64,000 bases of DNA, from assembly GCA_002897115.2 (NCBI GenBank), contig BCIH01000002.1:21990-85989 (forward strand), written 5' to 3'. The notes under the pieces were generated by a model that worked only from the letters and a program-made list of their open reading frames with translations, ran no database searches and was not told where the DNA came from. A program made the translations under genes and the position numbers. This document shows positions 40,551-52,634 of this stretch, piece by piece (position 1 is the first letter of the stretch; each line of letters begins with the position of its first letter). The stretch comes from Prototheca cutis. Its lineage: Eukaryota; Chlorophyta; Trebouxiophyceae; Chlorellales; Chlorellaceae.

Positions 40551-41720
40551 TCAGTGCAGCACCAGCTGATGGCACACCACCTCGGGCGTCTGCTCCCTCT
40601 CGATCTCGCGACGATCTGCCATCAGCAGTGTTCCCCAGATGAACTCCAAGTTGGCTGAGAACGAGCCGGGCTTGTCATCCTTCAGGAACTGCTTTGCAAC
40701 GATCAAGTTGTCCATCTGCACCGCCCCAGGCACGTGCGAAGTGTGCATAGGGATCGCCCGGAACGTGCGCATTCCCTCCTGGACGCGGAAGCGGGACACC
40801 CCGATCATCGCGCGAACGTGCTCCCTCGGATTGGCCTTGGANTCGTAGTAAAAGGTGCCCTCTTCGAAGCGGTACCCCGGGGGATAGGCGTTGCGCAAGA
40901 GCTGCAGCAGCCGGTCGTACTTTGCCTGCTGCGCGGCGTCCATTCCCTCCACGGCCGCCTCCAGGCGCCCGAGCGCCTCCTNGATGCGCCTCGCGGGCCC
41001 GTTGACCTCCTGATCGCATGCCTCCTTGCGNCTCTTGCGATCCCAGCNCTCCCTGCNNGCCCGCGCATCCANCTCCTTCCGGCGGTCCTTGACGTNGAGG
41101 ATCAGGTTCATGGTGCCGCGCACGTGCTCGCCAAAGTGCTTGCGAACGTTGGCCTCCACAGCCGCGCACTGGGCCTCNNNNNNNNNNNNNNNNNNNNNNN
41201 NNNNNNNNNNNNNNNNNNNNNNNNNNNNNNNNNNNNNNNNNNNNNNNNNNNNNNNNNNNNNNNNNNNNNNNNNNNNNNNNNNNNNNNNNNNNNNNNNNNN
41301 NNNNNNNNNNNNNNNNNNNAATCAGTCACCTGGTTCGGTGCGTGGTAGAACTGCCGCCGCTCGTACGCAGTCGCCTGCTGGAACATGGGCCAGGACCTCT
41401 GGAAACGGTCACGGAAGAACGTCGTTTCGGGGTTCCTTGTTTTCCTCCTAGGGTAGCTGACCATGTAAAGGAAGGCCTCGGCAAAGAACCTGGGGCAGAT
41501 GAACCGCGTTGCAAAGTCTGCACTGCCCGCCTCGTCCTCTAGCAACACGAGCGCGGCAAAGTGCGAGGCATGCTGCTTCACGGGATGCATCTTTTGGACG
41601 TACTGCTCCAGAGGTCCATGGAACCCGCGCTTCCAGGTGGCCAGCACAGAGGCCTTGGCGGCCGTAAAGACGCCCTTGAGCNCCTCCCGCCCGCGGCCCC
41701 AAAAGTCGCGGTCCATCGAC
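40551..41720 (-). pseudogene. Element-encoded protein, interrupted by gap and N bases
   Basis: The minus-strand reading frame starts around the MDRDFWGRGRE segment (about 41720), passes the gap at 41178-41319, and continues through EANVRKHFGEHVRGTMNLIL to the end near 40551. The same reading is found in copy 1 at 584 down to the window start. Charged helices (KDRRKE, RKEACDQEV) and GYRFEEGTFYY give it a real-protein look. Because of N bases I cannot tell whether the frame is intact. Function is unknown; a transposase or accessory protein is plausible by position only. Confidence 0.5.
41178..41319. other. Assembly gap inside the element
   Basis: 142 N bases. Copy 1 has intact sequence of about the same length at the corresponding place (about 48-183). 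Confidence 0.95.
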
Positions 41721-42171
41721 CTCGCAATCCTGCCTGCTGTAATAATGGGCGATGGATTGGGCAGGCCGGCGTGAGGTCTCCCACCTTCAGTTGGGGGACC
41801 GTTAGAATGCCAACGCGCACGGGACAGCACCGCCTTCCAGAACGGGAACTCACGAGCTGATGTCGACTTGCCTCTCCTATTCGTCCAGAAGACTGTGGAA
41901 CCTGCGCTGCCAGGTCGCACGCACTGACGCCTTGACGGTCGTCATGGCGCCCCTGGGCGTCTCCCGCTCGCTACCCCAAAAGTTGCGGGCCATTCGCTTT
42001 GCACCCGTTATTGTAATGGGTGCATGAAATAGATAGGTTCGCGGGGAATCCCCGTATGTTGTGCCGAGTTCCCACTGGCCGACCGCCTCGGGAGACGCAG
42101 GGCCGTGCCAGGCTCAATGTCCAGGACCTTGTAAAACCTCCTTGCACGACCTGTCCCATGAAGGAACTAAG

Positions 42172-42419
42172 CCCATTCTCTGAGCGACGCGGCAAGGGAA
42201 TGCCGTCCAACAGGCATTGGGGGAGACATGCCCTTGCTGTGCAGGTGGGAGTCAACGAATCTCGAAAAGGTTTCATCATTTTNNNCCNNNANNGTACNNT
42301 NNNGGNNNAAAATGATGAAACCTTTTCGAGATTCGTTGACTCCCACCTGCACAGCAAGGGCATGTCTCCCCCAATGCCTGTTGGACGGCATTCCCTTGCC
42401 GCGTCGCTCAGAGAATGGG
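42172..42419. repeat. Near-perfect 111-bp palindrome around unresolved bases
   Basis: Arms 42172-42282 and 42309-42419 are reverse complements over at least 111 bases, with imperfect pairing reaching roughly 42141-42459. The centre (42283-42308) is mostly N. Copy 1 has a shorter and imperfect version at 1017-1170. Confidence 0.85.
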
Positions 42420-42656
42420 TTGGGTTCCTTCTTGGCAGCAGGGCAGGTCGTGCAAGGAAGTTTTAGAAGGTCCTGGACATTGACCCTGGCACGGCATTTG
42501 TTGCAACTCGGTGGCCCATCATTGAGGTGGTCCACCTTCCTATTGCCCTGCAGAGTGTGAAAACTTTCGGCCATCAGTGATGCCCAGCAACCCCCGGGGT
42601 GATGTGGCGCTGTTGCTGCCTGAGCTGGTTGCATTATTTTTGCCCTGCATGATATG

Positions 42657-43034
42657 CATTGGTGTCGCGCCGGGAACGACAGTGGGCCCCGATTTGCATG
42701 GGTTCCAGTTCCGAATCCTGAAATGGCGAGATCCACTGGGGTTTCATATGGGACAAGCCTCCGGACCTTGCCCCAGAACAGAAAAAAAACCCCTTGTTTT
42801 GAAGTCAATCTGCCACGTGTTACATCACGATATCAGTAGTCTTCACGGTACGGGCATCGATTGTTTGTTTACTTGGGCCTACAGTCGACTTTGTGGCCAC
42901 CAATTGGCATGCGCTCTCCACACAAAGGGCCTCTTTGTTACGGGAGAGCTCTGTCTTGAACCCTTCCACACCAACTTGGGCAATCAAAAGCCCCACAAGG
43001 CTGCAGCTCCACTCTGGGCACGTGAAGCAGCACA
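42657..43034. other. Right flank of the element
   Basis: No gene is visible. TTACA at 42822-42826 could be a TGTAA signal for the phosphoesterase gene on the minus strand. Confidence 0.4.
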
Positions 43035-44477
43035 TCAGGCAGCCTCAGGGAGCTCCCACACTCCTGAGTCAAAGTTGCCGTGGCCTCGGACTTCGAGCCT
43101 GTCTGGGAACACAGACACGATGCCGTAGCAGTCGTTGCCCGGCGGCGTCTCCAGGATGGCAGCACAGACACGGTGGTGCACGCCGCGCTCGTCACGGAAA
43201 TAGCCATCTCGGTGCGCGTGGCCCGACATCGTGGCCACGACCGTGCCTGGGAAGCCGGCGAGAACCTGCAGCACCTCGTCGTAGTTCCACAGCAGGCAGG
43301 CAGGCGCGCAGGTGCGCGGATGCAGCGCCAGGTGGCAGCACACCACGGCGCGCTCGCCCGCGGCCCGGGCAGCGGACAGTTGTTCCGCCAGCCAGTCCAG
43401 CTGGGCAGCCGAGGCGCCACCGTTGAACTTGACAAACCGCCGGTCAAGCCCGGTCAAGCCATCGGGGCTGTTTTTCTCCTGCACTTGTTTTTTTTGCAGT
43501 GGGGGTAAGTGTGTGTGTGTTTGTGGGGGGATAGATATGCGCTACAGGGTGCCTTGGTTCCTGTCGATCTGCATCCCCAGAACCGCACGCTGTCCAGGAT
43601 TGGCCGGCGCTCACACTAATCCATTCGAAGATCCATCCAGACCTGGTTGGGATTCTTTTCATCGAGCAGCTTCACAGCGGCTTCGTGATATGGATGGCCC
43701 TGTGGCCAGCCCAAAAGGCTGACATCGTAGCCGTCCAGGACAACAAACTTCCAGCCGGGGTGCGGCACCACACTGTAGTAGCTGTGCTCAGCGGCGCCCT
43801 GGTGCTCGACGATGGCCAGCTTGGTGTTCAACACATGCCTGGGATGGTTGTAGAGGCAGTGGTTGCCGATCATGTGGTAGACGGGGCGGTCGAGCCCGTC
43901 CAGGATGTCCAAGACGTTCTTCAGCGCCTGGTCAGGGCGGGACAGTGCCGCCCCCTCCTCGGGCGGCGTCACCGAGTTGTGAAAGTCCACAATCTGCAGT
44001 GTGGGCAAGAGCGCAGATGGGGTTGGCTGAGGTGGAGGGGTTCAGGGAGGTTGGGTGGGGAATCGGGGCGGCCCAGCGAGGAAGGCCCTGCAAGAAGTAG
44101 GTCCACCGGATATCACCCCCGCAAGACATCGCCCCACAAACAAAGGCACTCGCGGCAAATTTAACACGACATATGCACAAGCAATGGCAGCATAATCGGT
44201 CCCACTTGCACAGCACAAAACTGCGCCACGACTCCCAACGTACGTCCCCCATGTGCAGGGCAAAGTCTACGGGAGACGCCTTGAAGCCCTGCACCGCTCG
44301 GCGCAGCAGGACCAGGGCGTTGCGATAGTAGCGGGGCACCCCGTGGAAGGAGAAGCCATCGGGAATGTCGGCGTGCTGGACGTCGGCGACGACCCCAAAC
44401 CGGAAGAGGGGACGGCCCGGCGCCGGCCGTGGCGGCCCTCCGGCGGCTGGTCCGAAGCCCTGCGTCACCCCTGTCAT
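43035..44477 (-). CDS. ADPRM-like metallophosphoesterase
   Basis: Three exons (44477-44244, 43993-43643, 43478-43035) give 342 residues. Metal-binding motifs are in order: FGVVADVQHAD, LHMGD (joined to IVDFHNS across intron 1), MIGNHCLYNH, and MSGHAHRDGY. This layout, with Gln after Val in DVQ and the NHCLYNHPR run, is that of the Mn-dependent ADP-ribose/CDP-alcohol diphosphatase family, which hydrolyses ADP-ribose, CDP-choline and similar compounds. Introns have GT-AG borders (GTACGT, GTCTGG) and phases are zero. The start at 44477 is the first ATG before the domain; the frame is open further upstream, so a targeting peptide or extra exon is possible. Confidence 0.9.
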
Positions 44478-44965
44478 TGCCGGGGTCTGCACACCATGCA
44501 CTCGTGTAAAGCGATATCCTAGAATGCGCTGCACAGTCGTCAGGCTCACGTCCAGCACGGCAGGCGTGCTGCCAGGAGGTCGATGCCCAGAAACCTGAAG
44601 ATTCGGCCCCAGCGAACGCCCGTTCAAAACTGGCCTACTCGGAGGGCAATCTCACCTCACGAGCGAACGCATTAAACGATTGTATACTTGTGAGGAAAGG
44701 CGTCACAGCGTGCAGTGCGTAGCGGGGAAGAGGGCCTGCAAGATCGCGTGAGCCTTGTCGTTGGTCCCTTTGGGTGCCAATGTGTGGAAAACCCCCAACA
44801 CACATCCGAAACAATGGCGATGGCCAATACTCATGCGCCCCGATCAAGACACCGCCGATCCATGCAAACTCGCCAGCCCTGAACTCAGGGAATCATTGTA
44901 ATGAACATGGCCGCGGTGATCATGATCGAGTCGACGTGATCGTGTGGTCGGAAGGGCAGGGAGCA
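44478..44965. other. Divergent spacer
   Basis: Between the phosphoesterase and the large plus-strand gene. The frames of both genes are partly open into it. No separate gene is seen. Confidence 0.45.
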
Positions 44966-47900
44966 ATGCCGAGCCGGAGCAGGCCCCCTTCCCTGCTCCC
45001 CGTGCGGAGCTACGTCGGAAGCGAGGGCCTGACCCCCTCCTCCGCCCGCAGCGATGGCAATGCGCGGTCCCATACCCTGCGCAGGAGCTCTGCAGGCCCC
45101 GCGGACGCCGTCGGGGACGGCACCACCCCCTGGGCCCTGTCCCCAAACGTGTTCCATGCCCGGTACTGGCAGGTCCTGGCGCACACCGAGGGCGAGTGGA
45201 GGCCGCTGGAGGGCATGCACCTGGCCTTGGACTCGGACCTTTCTCCTGTGAAGGGGACCAGGCCCCCCAATGTCAGCCAGGCAGGCCCAGAGACAGAGGA
45301 AGCCGAGGCCCTGGCCGCCGGAATGGACACCTGGCACCCCACGCCCAGCATGGGCGACTCCACGCTGCGCACCGCCCTCAAGCCCGTCAGGTGCGGGACT
45401 GGGCTTGTGGTGGTTTTGTGTGGCGATCTTGTGTGTGGGGAGGGGTAATGGCGAGTCATCTCCGTGCTGCGGATGATCTGGGCCGCATGGCACCACCAGG
45501 GCCATGCGACCAGCCCTGGCCGACGCAGGACCCACTGATCCCAACCATCTTTGTGCACATCTGTGCCACTGCGCCTCACAGGCAGCAGCTCTTGTTCCAG
45601 TACAAGCCGTATGCCAAGCAGGAGCCGCTGAGCATCGGCCCCGCCGCGGTCGACGCAGTCGTGGAAGCCGTGTTTGGCCTGGCTGCGACTGGTACCAATG
45701 TATTCGAGGTGGGTGTGTGGTGGGGGTGGGTGGGTGAGGGAGATCCCTGCACTCGTGGCTTGCCGACGGCATGTCGCAGTGCATGCTTCATCAAACGCAG
45801 CAGAAACCTACAATGCATTGAAACCGACCCTCCCACCCCGTGGCTACTCCAACAACAACCCCCCCCCCCCCCCCCCCAACTAACACACATGGTAATAATC
45901 ATCATTTAGTCTGTTCCACCCGAGACGTTGTGGGATTCGGGTCCGCCCGGCGCAGGCTTTGGCGTGGGCGCGGGGGCCAGCACCGGCGAGGTGTCGGCGG
46001 TGCTGCTGGTCAAGTTGATCATGGACCAGTACCTCCAGGCCGGCGGCCGCGCCGCGTTTGGCCCGACGCTGGCACTGCTGCAAAAGGCGCTGATTTCGGG
46101 GTCGCCCGCCGCGCAGGGCCGCGTGTTTGACGTGATCTACAATCTGTCGCTGCACGGCGAACTCCTGTTCCAGGCACCCATCTCCCCGCTCTTGGAGGGG
46201 GAAGGCGGTACAGGGGTGGCGGCGGGAGGTTATGGCCTGGGAGTCGAGGGTGCGGCTGCTGCGCCAGCGGCAATGGGGGGCAATGGGGGGGGCGAGGCCG
46301 GCGACGCTGCGGGCGTACCCACCAGTGGGAGCATCCCAGTTGGTGGACCCCCGGCAGTCGGCTCTACTTCCACCGCTGCTGCTCCGATCAGCAGCACGTT
46401 GTCGCTGGGTGCGACGGTCCCCGCTGCCCCCTTGGCACAGCCTCTGGCGCCGCTGCCGGAGACTGACTGGGCCCGGCGTAGCACGGAGCGCGTGCGGACG
46501 CCCACCGGCAGCGTGGTGGGGCTGAACGCTTCGGGGTCGCACGGCCGATCACGGCGCAGCGGTCTTGGTTTAGCATTCGCCGACAGCAGCGCAGGCGGGG
46601 CGGTGGACCGGACGTCCAGTGGCAGCTTTCCCCGGGGAGGCGGTGGTGACACTGATGGCTGGCCGCCAGTGCCCGGCCCGCGGCCCGTGCACGGCGATGC
46701 GCGGACCGAGACTTTTCTGCACTGGCTTCGTCTGCTGCTGTTCCGGCTGCTGGCACATCTGGCGTCGCAGGACGGTGTCGGTGAATCCGTCTGGGTGGGT
46801 GCGGCTTCAACGCTGGCGCACCTGACTTCTCACGCGGGTGTTCCCATCCGTGCTTTCCTGGAGGACCTGCCGCTGTGCGCGGTGGGGGCGTTGCTGCGCC
46901 GGGCACATGCCGGAGGCTGGGCCCCCGCAGTCGCCGACTGGCTGCTGGCAGTCGCGTGCAATCTCTTGTACGTCAAGGAAGAAAGCGCGCGAGGCGCGGC
47001 CTCACGCTCGCTGCGCTCGCCCTCGGCCACGGAATCCATGCGAAGTGCCAGCAACCTGCGCAGGGGAGCCGCCGCCGCAGGTGCCGCCGCAGCCGCCGCC
47101 GCGGGGTCGGGCGCCTGGTGGCTGGCCGCCCATCTCGACCTCGATCGCCTGCAAGACTTTGGAGGCATGCGCATGGTGAGCTGGGCGTGTTGCTTGGGAG
47201 AGTGTTTTCTTTTTGGTGACCGCACAGCCCTCTGAAACCCTGCTCGACTACCTCAATCCTCCAACACAACACCCTCTCCATCTACAAAACATCCCCCCCC
47301 GCCCGCGGCCAACTCCCCCCTACCAACCCAATCCGACAACCACAGCTGGTGTGGTGCTACCAGCATGCGGCGAGTCCTCGGGCGCGGGCCAATGCCTTTT
47401 GTGCCATGTACGACTGCATCACAGTGCCCCAGGGCCCGCATGACTACGACTCGTGGGCACCAGCGCTGGGCCGGGGGGCGCATGCGAGCGAGGTCGTCGC
47501 CCTCGGTGCGGCGGCGCTGCACTTGGGCCTGGCCCAAGCCCTGCACCCGGCCTTTCTGGCGGGGACGCCGGGCTTCATCGCCGGGTTTGCCGACGAAGTG
47601 GCCACCCAGATGGCCGCCGTCCAAGTAGGTGGTTGCTGTTGGGGGCTTGTGTGTTGGGAATGGGAATGCCGGCGAGTATCCAAGGCACGCACTCCTTCAT
47701 CCACGGGCACCCCCGACACTTCCCATCCCATGCAGGCGCGCATCCCCGGCCGCGTGATTGCCGTGCCACCGGCGTTTGTGAGCGACGTGCTGGGTTGCCT
47801 GGAGGACCTGGCCTGTGCCCCCGTGGCCCTGCCCCGTGCGCTGGAAGAAAGCGTGGCCCAGAGCCTCGAGGCCGTCGCCCTCCCAGCGGAAGCCGGCGAA

Positions 47901-50775
47901 GCCACAGGTGGGTTGGAATTCTTTCTCGTCGGTTTTGTTAAATGGGCATCTGTCCTATTGCTAGGGCATGCATGCTGTGAAGCGCGCATTGCGCATGCAC
48001 GTGTGTGTGTGTGTGCGTGCGTGCGTGCGTGTGCGCGCGCGCGCGTGCGCGCGCGCTCCTAGGAGGGTGCTGCTTCATTCATCCCTGTGTCGGGCTCGCC
48101 GCACAGTATCCGTAGCGACTCCATAGGAAGTAAGCCCCGGCCGCAACAACCCTCCAACACGCTCTCTTTAATCGACAATAACAACACTGCAGGCGTGAGC
48201 GGCGATGGCCCTGTTTGGGACACCCTGGTGGACTGCCTCCGGGATCAATCGGTTCTGGGCTCGCACATGGGCCGCGGGTGGCTCCTGCGCCTGCTCCTCA
48301 CCGCCGCAGAACAAGAGCTGCAGAGGCACGTGGGGTTGTTGGGAGGGGGGGCCAGTTGTCAGTCCCGCCGAAAGCCCACGCATCGCACGGCATCGCTGCG
48401 CTGTCTGCGGACGTGCCCCGCCATGTCTCATCCCTCTCCACAAATGCGCCAACTCCTCTTCAGAAAACCCTATATTCCACTCTGCTCTTAAAAAAAAGTG
48501 CAGGCACTCGCCGGACGCGCTGCCGGCGCTGCTGCCAGAGGTGACGCCGCACGGCTGTGCGCTGGCTCCCGGGCTCGCCGGGATCAAAGGCCAGGAACGG
48601 CTCCGCGACCTGCTGGAGCGGGCGCTGGCCACCTCTGGCGACTCTCGTGCCGCCGACGCCTTTATCCACGCAGTCCAGGTCCGTGCCTGGTGCTGTTGTA
48701 TGGCTGGGGTGCAGCAGGAGGAGGGGGTGTTGGAGAGTTTGGCAGGGGTCATCTGCAGCAGACCTGTTCCCCTCCGCCCTGTACACAGCCCCTCAACCCC
48801 CCTGCCCCACCCCAACCCCAACATCCCCTTGCAGGGCATGCTGGCCCACATCCGGCTCAAGGCCCAGGGCAGTTCCTGGGCTCCAGACAAGCTCGACGAC
48901 CGGCCACGCGACAACGGCAGCGGCGTTGACGTGCGGCCGACATCGGCGCGCTCCGCTGCCTCGGCGGCCGGGCTAGGGATGAGGGGCGGTTCGGTCGACG
49001 CCCTGGACCGCGATGTGGCAGTGGCGCTCGATGACGAGGGCCTCGAGCGCCGGCACGGCGGGTCGCTGGTGCCCAGTGTCAGCGAGATGGCCAGCAGTCT
49101 TGGCTCGTCATCCCCGGCAGGCGGTGCCGTCGACAGGCTGCCTGGCGGCGGCGGCCTGCCGAGCGGCCTCCCGGCTCCGGGCTCGGTGCGCTCCGAGAGC
49201 TTGGCCTCTCAGTCCCTGGGCAGCGAGCACGCGGCCGCGCTGGCGGGCGGCGAAGCCGGGCTGGGCTGGGCGGGCGTCGACGCCGCGGCCGTCACGCTGA
49301 GCACGCTGTGCGCGGCCGTGGAGTGGCTGCTGCAGGCCCCACAGGAGGAGCGCCGGGGGGCCATGCTTCAGGCTGCGCAGCTTCTCGTCAGCTTCCTGGT
49401 CGCCCCAGATTTTGCTGCAGGTGGCAAGGGTACCAGGTTCAGCGGCCCGGGGATAGGTGATGCCGGCGACGGATCGTTTGCAGTGCTGTCCGGCTCGGGA
49501 GCCCCAGGCACCGCCTCTGCGGGGGGCGGCGCGTCGCCAGCGAAATCGGCGCACCGCCGCGTGACGGGCGGCGGCAGCCTCTGGGCGCTGAGCACGCTGG
49601 GTGAGGAAAACCCGCTGCCGGGGTCCGAAGACGGCGTGCCCGCCCACGACTCACCAGATCTGCACGGCCCGCCCTCGGCCCGTGGAGCCAGCGGTGTGAG
49701 GTCGCTGCCGGCAGTTCCCAGCACTTCCTCGTCATCGGTGCTGCTCAGCCCCAGGTCTGCCAGTGTGCGTTCGGCTGTTGATGCCGGTGGTGACGGTGGT
49801 GCAGCGGCGGCGGGAGGGTTGATGGCGACAACCCCGCTCCCAACAGCGACAACCACAGTGCCTCCACCATCGTCAACCGCAACCCATTCGCGCAACGGCA
49901 GTCGTGTTGCGGCACCCGGCGCTTGGCCCGTGCGGCCTGGGGACCGGCGGCCGCCGGCCCTGCCCGGCAGCACCCCGCCGGCGCCCAGCGCGGCGCGGCA
50001 AGCGCTCAGGGCTGTTGCTGCAGGTCGTCCTGACGAAGCAGCGGCATTACTGGGCCCCGGCGCGCTCAAGGTGCTGGGCGGGGACAGGCAGGCTGAGGCC
50101 GCGGCAGCTGTGGCGGCCGCGGCGGCAGCTGCAGACGCGGATTCGCCGCTGGAGGCATTCCTGGAGGGCCGCGGGGCGGTCCCTGCGCCGCTGCTGCGCC
50201 GCCTGCCCCCGCTGTTCCTAAAGGCCTTGTTCGAGGATCTGCGCCCCGAAGCCCCGCCCGTGGCCTCGTCGGCCGGTGCCGCAGGGTTTGGTGGTCCAGG
50301 CGGTGGAGCCGGCGGAGCTGTGAGCCCAGGCGCAGCCCGTGACGGTGGACGGCCAGCGGCCAACCCAGCCGCTGCAGCCGCCGAGGCCGCGGCCGCGCGG
50401 AATGCGCACCGGGCCGCCGAGCTGTCCTTGGGCTCCAAGGCCGCGGTGCAGGCGGAGCGTACAGCACGAGATGCACGCTGCGCGGTGCTGTTGTTGCTCG
50501 CAGCGCGGTGCGTGCTGGCGCCCGCGGATCTCAACGCCGTGGGCGGACCCGTGTTCTTTGCGGCGCTGCTCGCCGAGAGCGACCCCCGTATCCGGCGCTG
50601 CGCTGCTGCGCTCGTTTTAAGGCACCTTTTTGCCACGCGCCTGGGAGAGTACCGAGCAGCGCTGCGCATGGTCGTCGCGCGCGCTCAGCAAGCCAACGAT
50701 GGGGCCCTGCTCACCGACGCCTACCGCCAGCTCCGCACCATCCTCGACCTGAGGCTCATCGACCTGGAGCAGTAG
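44966..50775 (+). CDS. Large conserved-looking protein of unknown function, 1,505 residues
   Basis: Eight exons: 44966-45390, 45582-45708, 45910-47175, 47346-47624, 47736-47907, 48193-48325, 48504-48678 and 48835-50775. All junctions keep frame. Ordered blocks include FHARYWQVLAHTEGEWRPLE, QQLLFQYKPYAKQEPLSIGP, RVFDVIYNLSLHGELLFQAP, LVWCYQHAASPRARANAF and, at the C-terminus, FAALLAESDPRIRRCAAALV followed by RAQQANDGALLTDAYRQLR. Between them are long Gly/Ala/Ser/Pro-rich disordered stretches. The helical blocks look like a HEAT or ARM-type solenoid. Large uncharacterised plant proteins may be related, but I cannot confirm that. No enzyme motif or membrane segment is visible. The donor of exon 6 is either GC (48326) or a GT a few codons later; both fit the frame. 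Confidence 0.8.
48001..48058. repeat. Alternating purine-pyrimidine run in intron 5
   Basis: GT units merge into GTGC and then GC units. Such DNA can adopt the Z form under supercoiling. Confidence 0.9.
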
Positions 50776-51189
50776 ATAAAACTTGCCGGTCGTCGGCGGT
50801 CGCTGTGTGTTGGTTGGTCTACATTTTGGTGGCATCGCTGTTGGTGACGTGTGTGGTTTCGTCTGCTGGCTTGTCTCCTTGGTGCCAGTTGCATTGTTTC
50901 CCCGCGGCAAGGAATAATGCCCATCTCTTCATCTTGCTTGTGCATAGGCATCGTCCTCGTCTGCAAGGTTATTCCCTCGAAATTTCCGCCTGGTCTCACA
51001 CCCAGACTGTTCATGCTCTGCGTAGGACACCCCAACAGCTGCAGCCCAGCATCAGGTTTTAAACGCTGAGCATCCTGCCGGGGGGCCCCAAGGTCGTCGT
51101 ATCGTGACAGTATCATCAACTGGTGGGCCCACCCACAGCCGAGCCTGGTCATGACAAGTGGGTAGGAAAAAACAAAAAATGGGCCAGTT
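50776..51189. other. Tail-to-tail spacer
   Basis: 3' UTRs of the large gene and mL46. No other feature is seen. Confidence 0.45.
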
Positions 51190-52634
51190 TCACAGGGCCT
51201 TGCGCAGGACGGCATCAAGCTCGGGGCTGTCGGCCAGCAACTCCTTGAGCTCGGTCTTGGTCGCCCAGCGCATGTCAGAGTAGGGCCCGTCGGGGACGAG
51301 CCGGGGTGCCCCCTTGATCAGCTGGCACCGATGCAAAAAGTCCAGGCGGTCCGAGTGCTCCACGTGCGCGCAGGGCGCGTTGCCGATGAAAAATGGCTGC
51401 AGCGAGTCCTTGGCCACGGCACCACCCAGTGCCCGCTCCGCGCTGCCCCGGATAGTCTCGCCCTGGGGGGGTTGGGTGGAAACGAGGTTGGAGGTGCGCT
51501 AGCTCGCTTGGGCTTAGAAAGGCAAGGCAAGGGAAATATGACAGCAAGACAGACATTATAAAACATACACACAAAGCGGAGCATTCAAAACCAAAAATGC
51601 AAATGCCTCTTCTGGCTGCTCAGATGGGGAAGGGTAAACGTTCTCCCCATGCACGACCCTTGGGGCCGTGTCGGATTGAACAGCAATTGATAATTAGGGG
51701 ATCATCACCGCGGCCAGTGGGGCATTGACACAAGGTCATTTGGTGCTCTTAAGTTTTGGCAGTCCAGAGAGTGTATCCCATTCTCGCTGAGGATGCCAAC
51801 TACGAACCCCCCCCCTTCATACACACATAAAAAGCGCTCACCTCCACGTTTTCGACAGTGGGAAACTCCCACCCTGCACTGACACCTTTCCGCCGGACCA
51901 GCATGAACAGGCGGTCTTTGAGTCTCCGGTTCAGGCTCCGGACATCGCCTGACTTGTCGGCCTCGGTGACAACTGACGCCGGCTCCCACCTGTTGCTGGC
52001 TGCAATCTCCGCATCTGTCTCCTCCGTGACGCGCTCCTCGATCATGTCGTTGGGGTACTGCTTGCAGTAGGGCAGGTTCCATTGGTACTGCCAGACCATG
52101 TGCTCCATCTCCCATTTTTTCAGCGCTGGTGCCACAACCTAAGTATGGGGATGACGACGACGACGACGATGACGTGGTCATAGCGAATTGTGGCGCGTGC
52201 TTGCCGGCGCTTGGGTTTTCCATTTCCCAGGATCAATTTCGCAGAAGATCAACACAAAATTTCCATGCCAGAGAAGGCATGAGAAGGTTCATCATCTGCC
52301 ATGTCCAGATACCATTCCCACTACCCCACACACCGGCAGGCGCTCCAGGATGCATGCCGCGAAGACCTTCTTGGACCCAGAGGGTACCTGTGGCAGGGGA
52401 TCGCCCGTTTCCGTTTGCTCCTGACAGACAGTGTTCAGGCATGGCACGCGTTTTGCCAGCAACAATGTCAGGCACGCCCTGCTCGGACTAACACGCACTC
52501 ACCGACGCAGCGCTGGTGGAGGCCGTGCCCCCCAGGGAGGCTGTCTGCCGGGACAGCCACGCCGTGCAAGCTGAAGCCCCCTGTCCCGCCTGTGTTGTTG
52601 ATGCTACCGTCCTCCGCAGAATTGCGGACGCCAT
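51190..52634 (-). CDS. Mitochondrial ribosomal protein mL46
   Basis: Four exons (52634-52503, 52387-52334, 52138-51842, 51462-51190) give 251 residues. Exon 1 is a clear mitochondrial presequence (MASAILRRTVAST, Ala/Ser/Thr/Arg-rich). Exon 2 codes 18 residues with KVFAACILERLP, which continues as VVAPALKKWEMEHMVWQYQW: the L46 N-terminal motif (ERxPv...). The rest is the Nudix-like fold of this ribosomal protein (WEFPTVENVE|GETIRGSAERAL, then FFIGNAPCAHVEH), without a functional Nudix catalytic box. It belongs to the central protuberance of the mitoribosomal large subunit. The two 5' exons were found by phase and motif. Confidence 0.9.

Larger units (their letters stand above)
40092..42656. 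mobile_element. TIR-bounded mobile element, copy 2
   Basis: About 140 bases at 40095-40235 and 42515-42656 are inverted copies of each other with a few mismatches, both ending outward in a CATGCAGGGCAAAAATAATG motif. Between them lies sequence shared with 1-1380. On the minus strand a long reading frame (41159-40551) contains NGPARRI, YPPGYRFEEGTFYY and QMDNLIVAKQFLKDDKPGSF and seems to continue from the FWGRGRE segment at about 41720-41326, so an element protein of 400 or more residues is likely, now with unresolved bases and a 142-base gap. Arrangement fits a DNA transposon or a decayed derivative. I do not see a clear target-site duplication and do not recognise the protein family. Confidence 0.72.
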
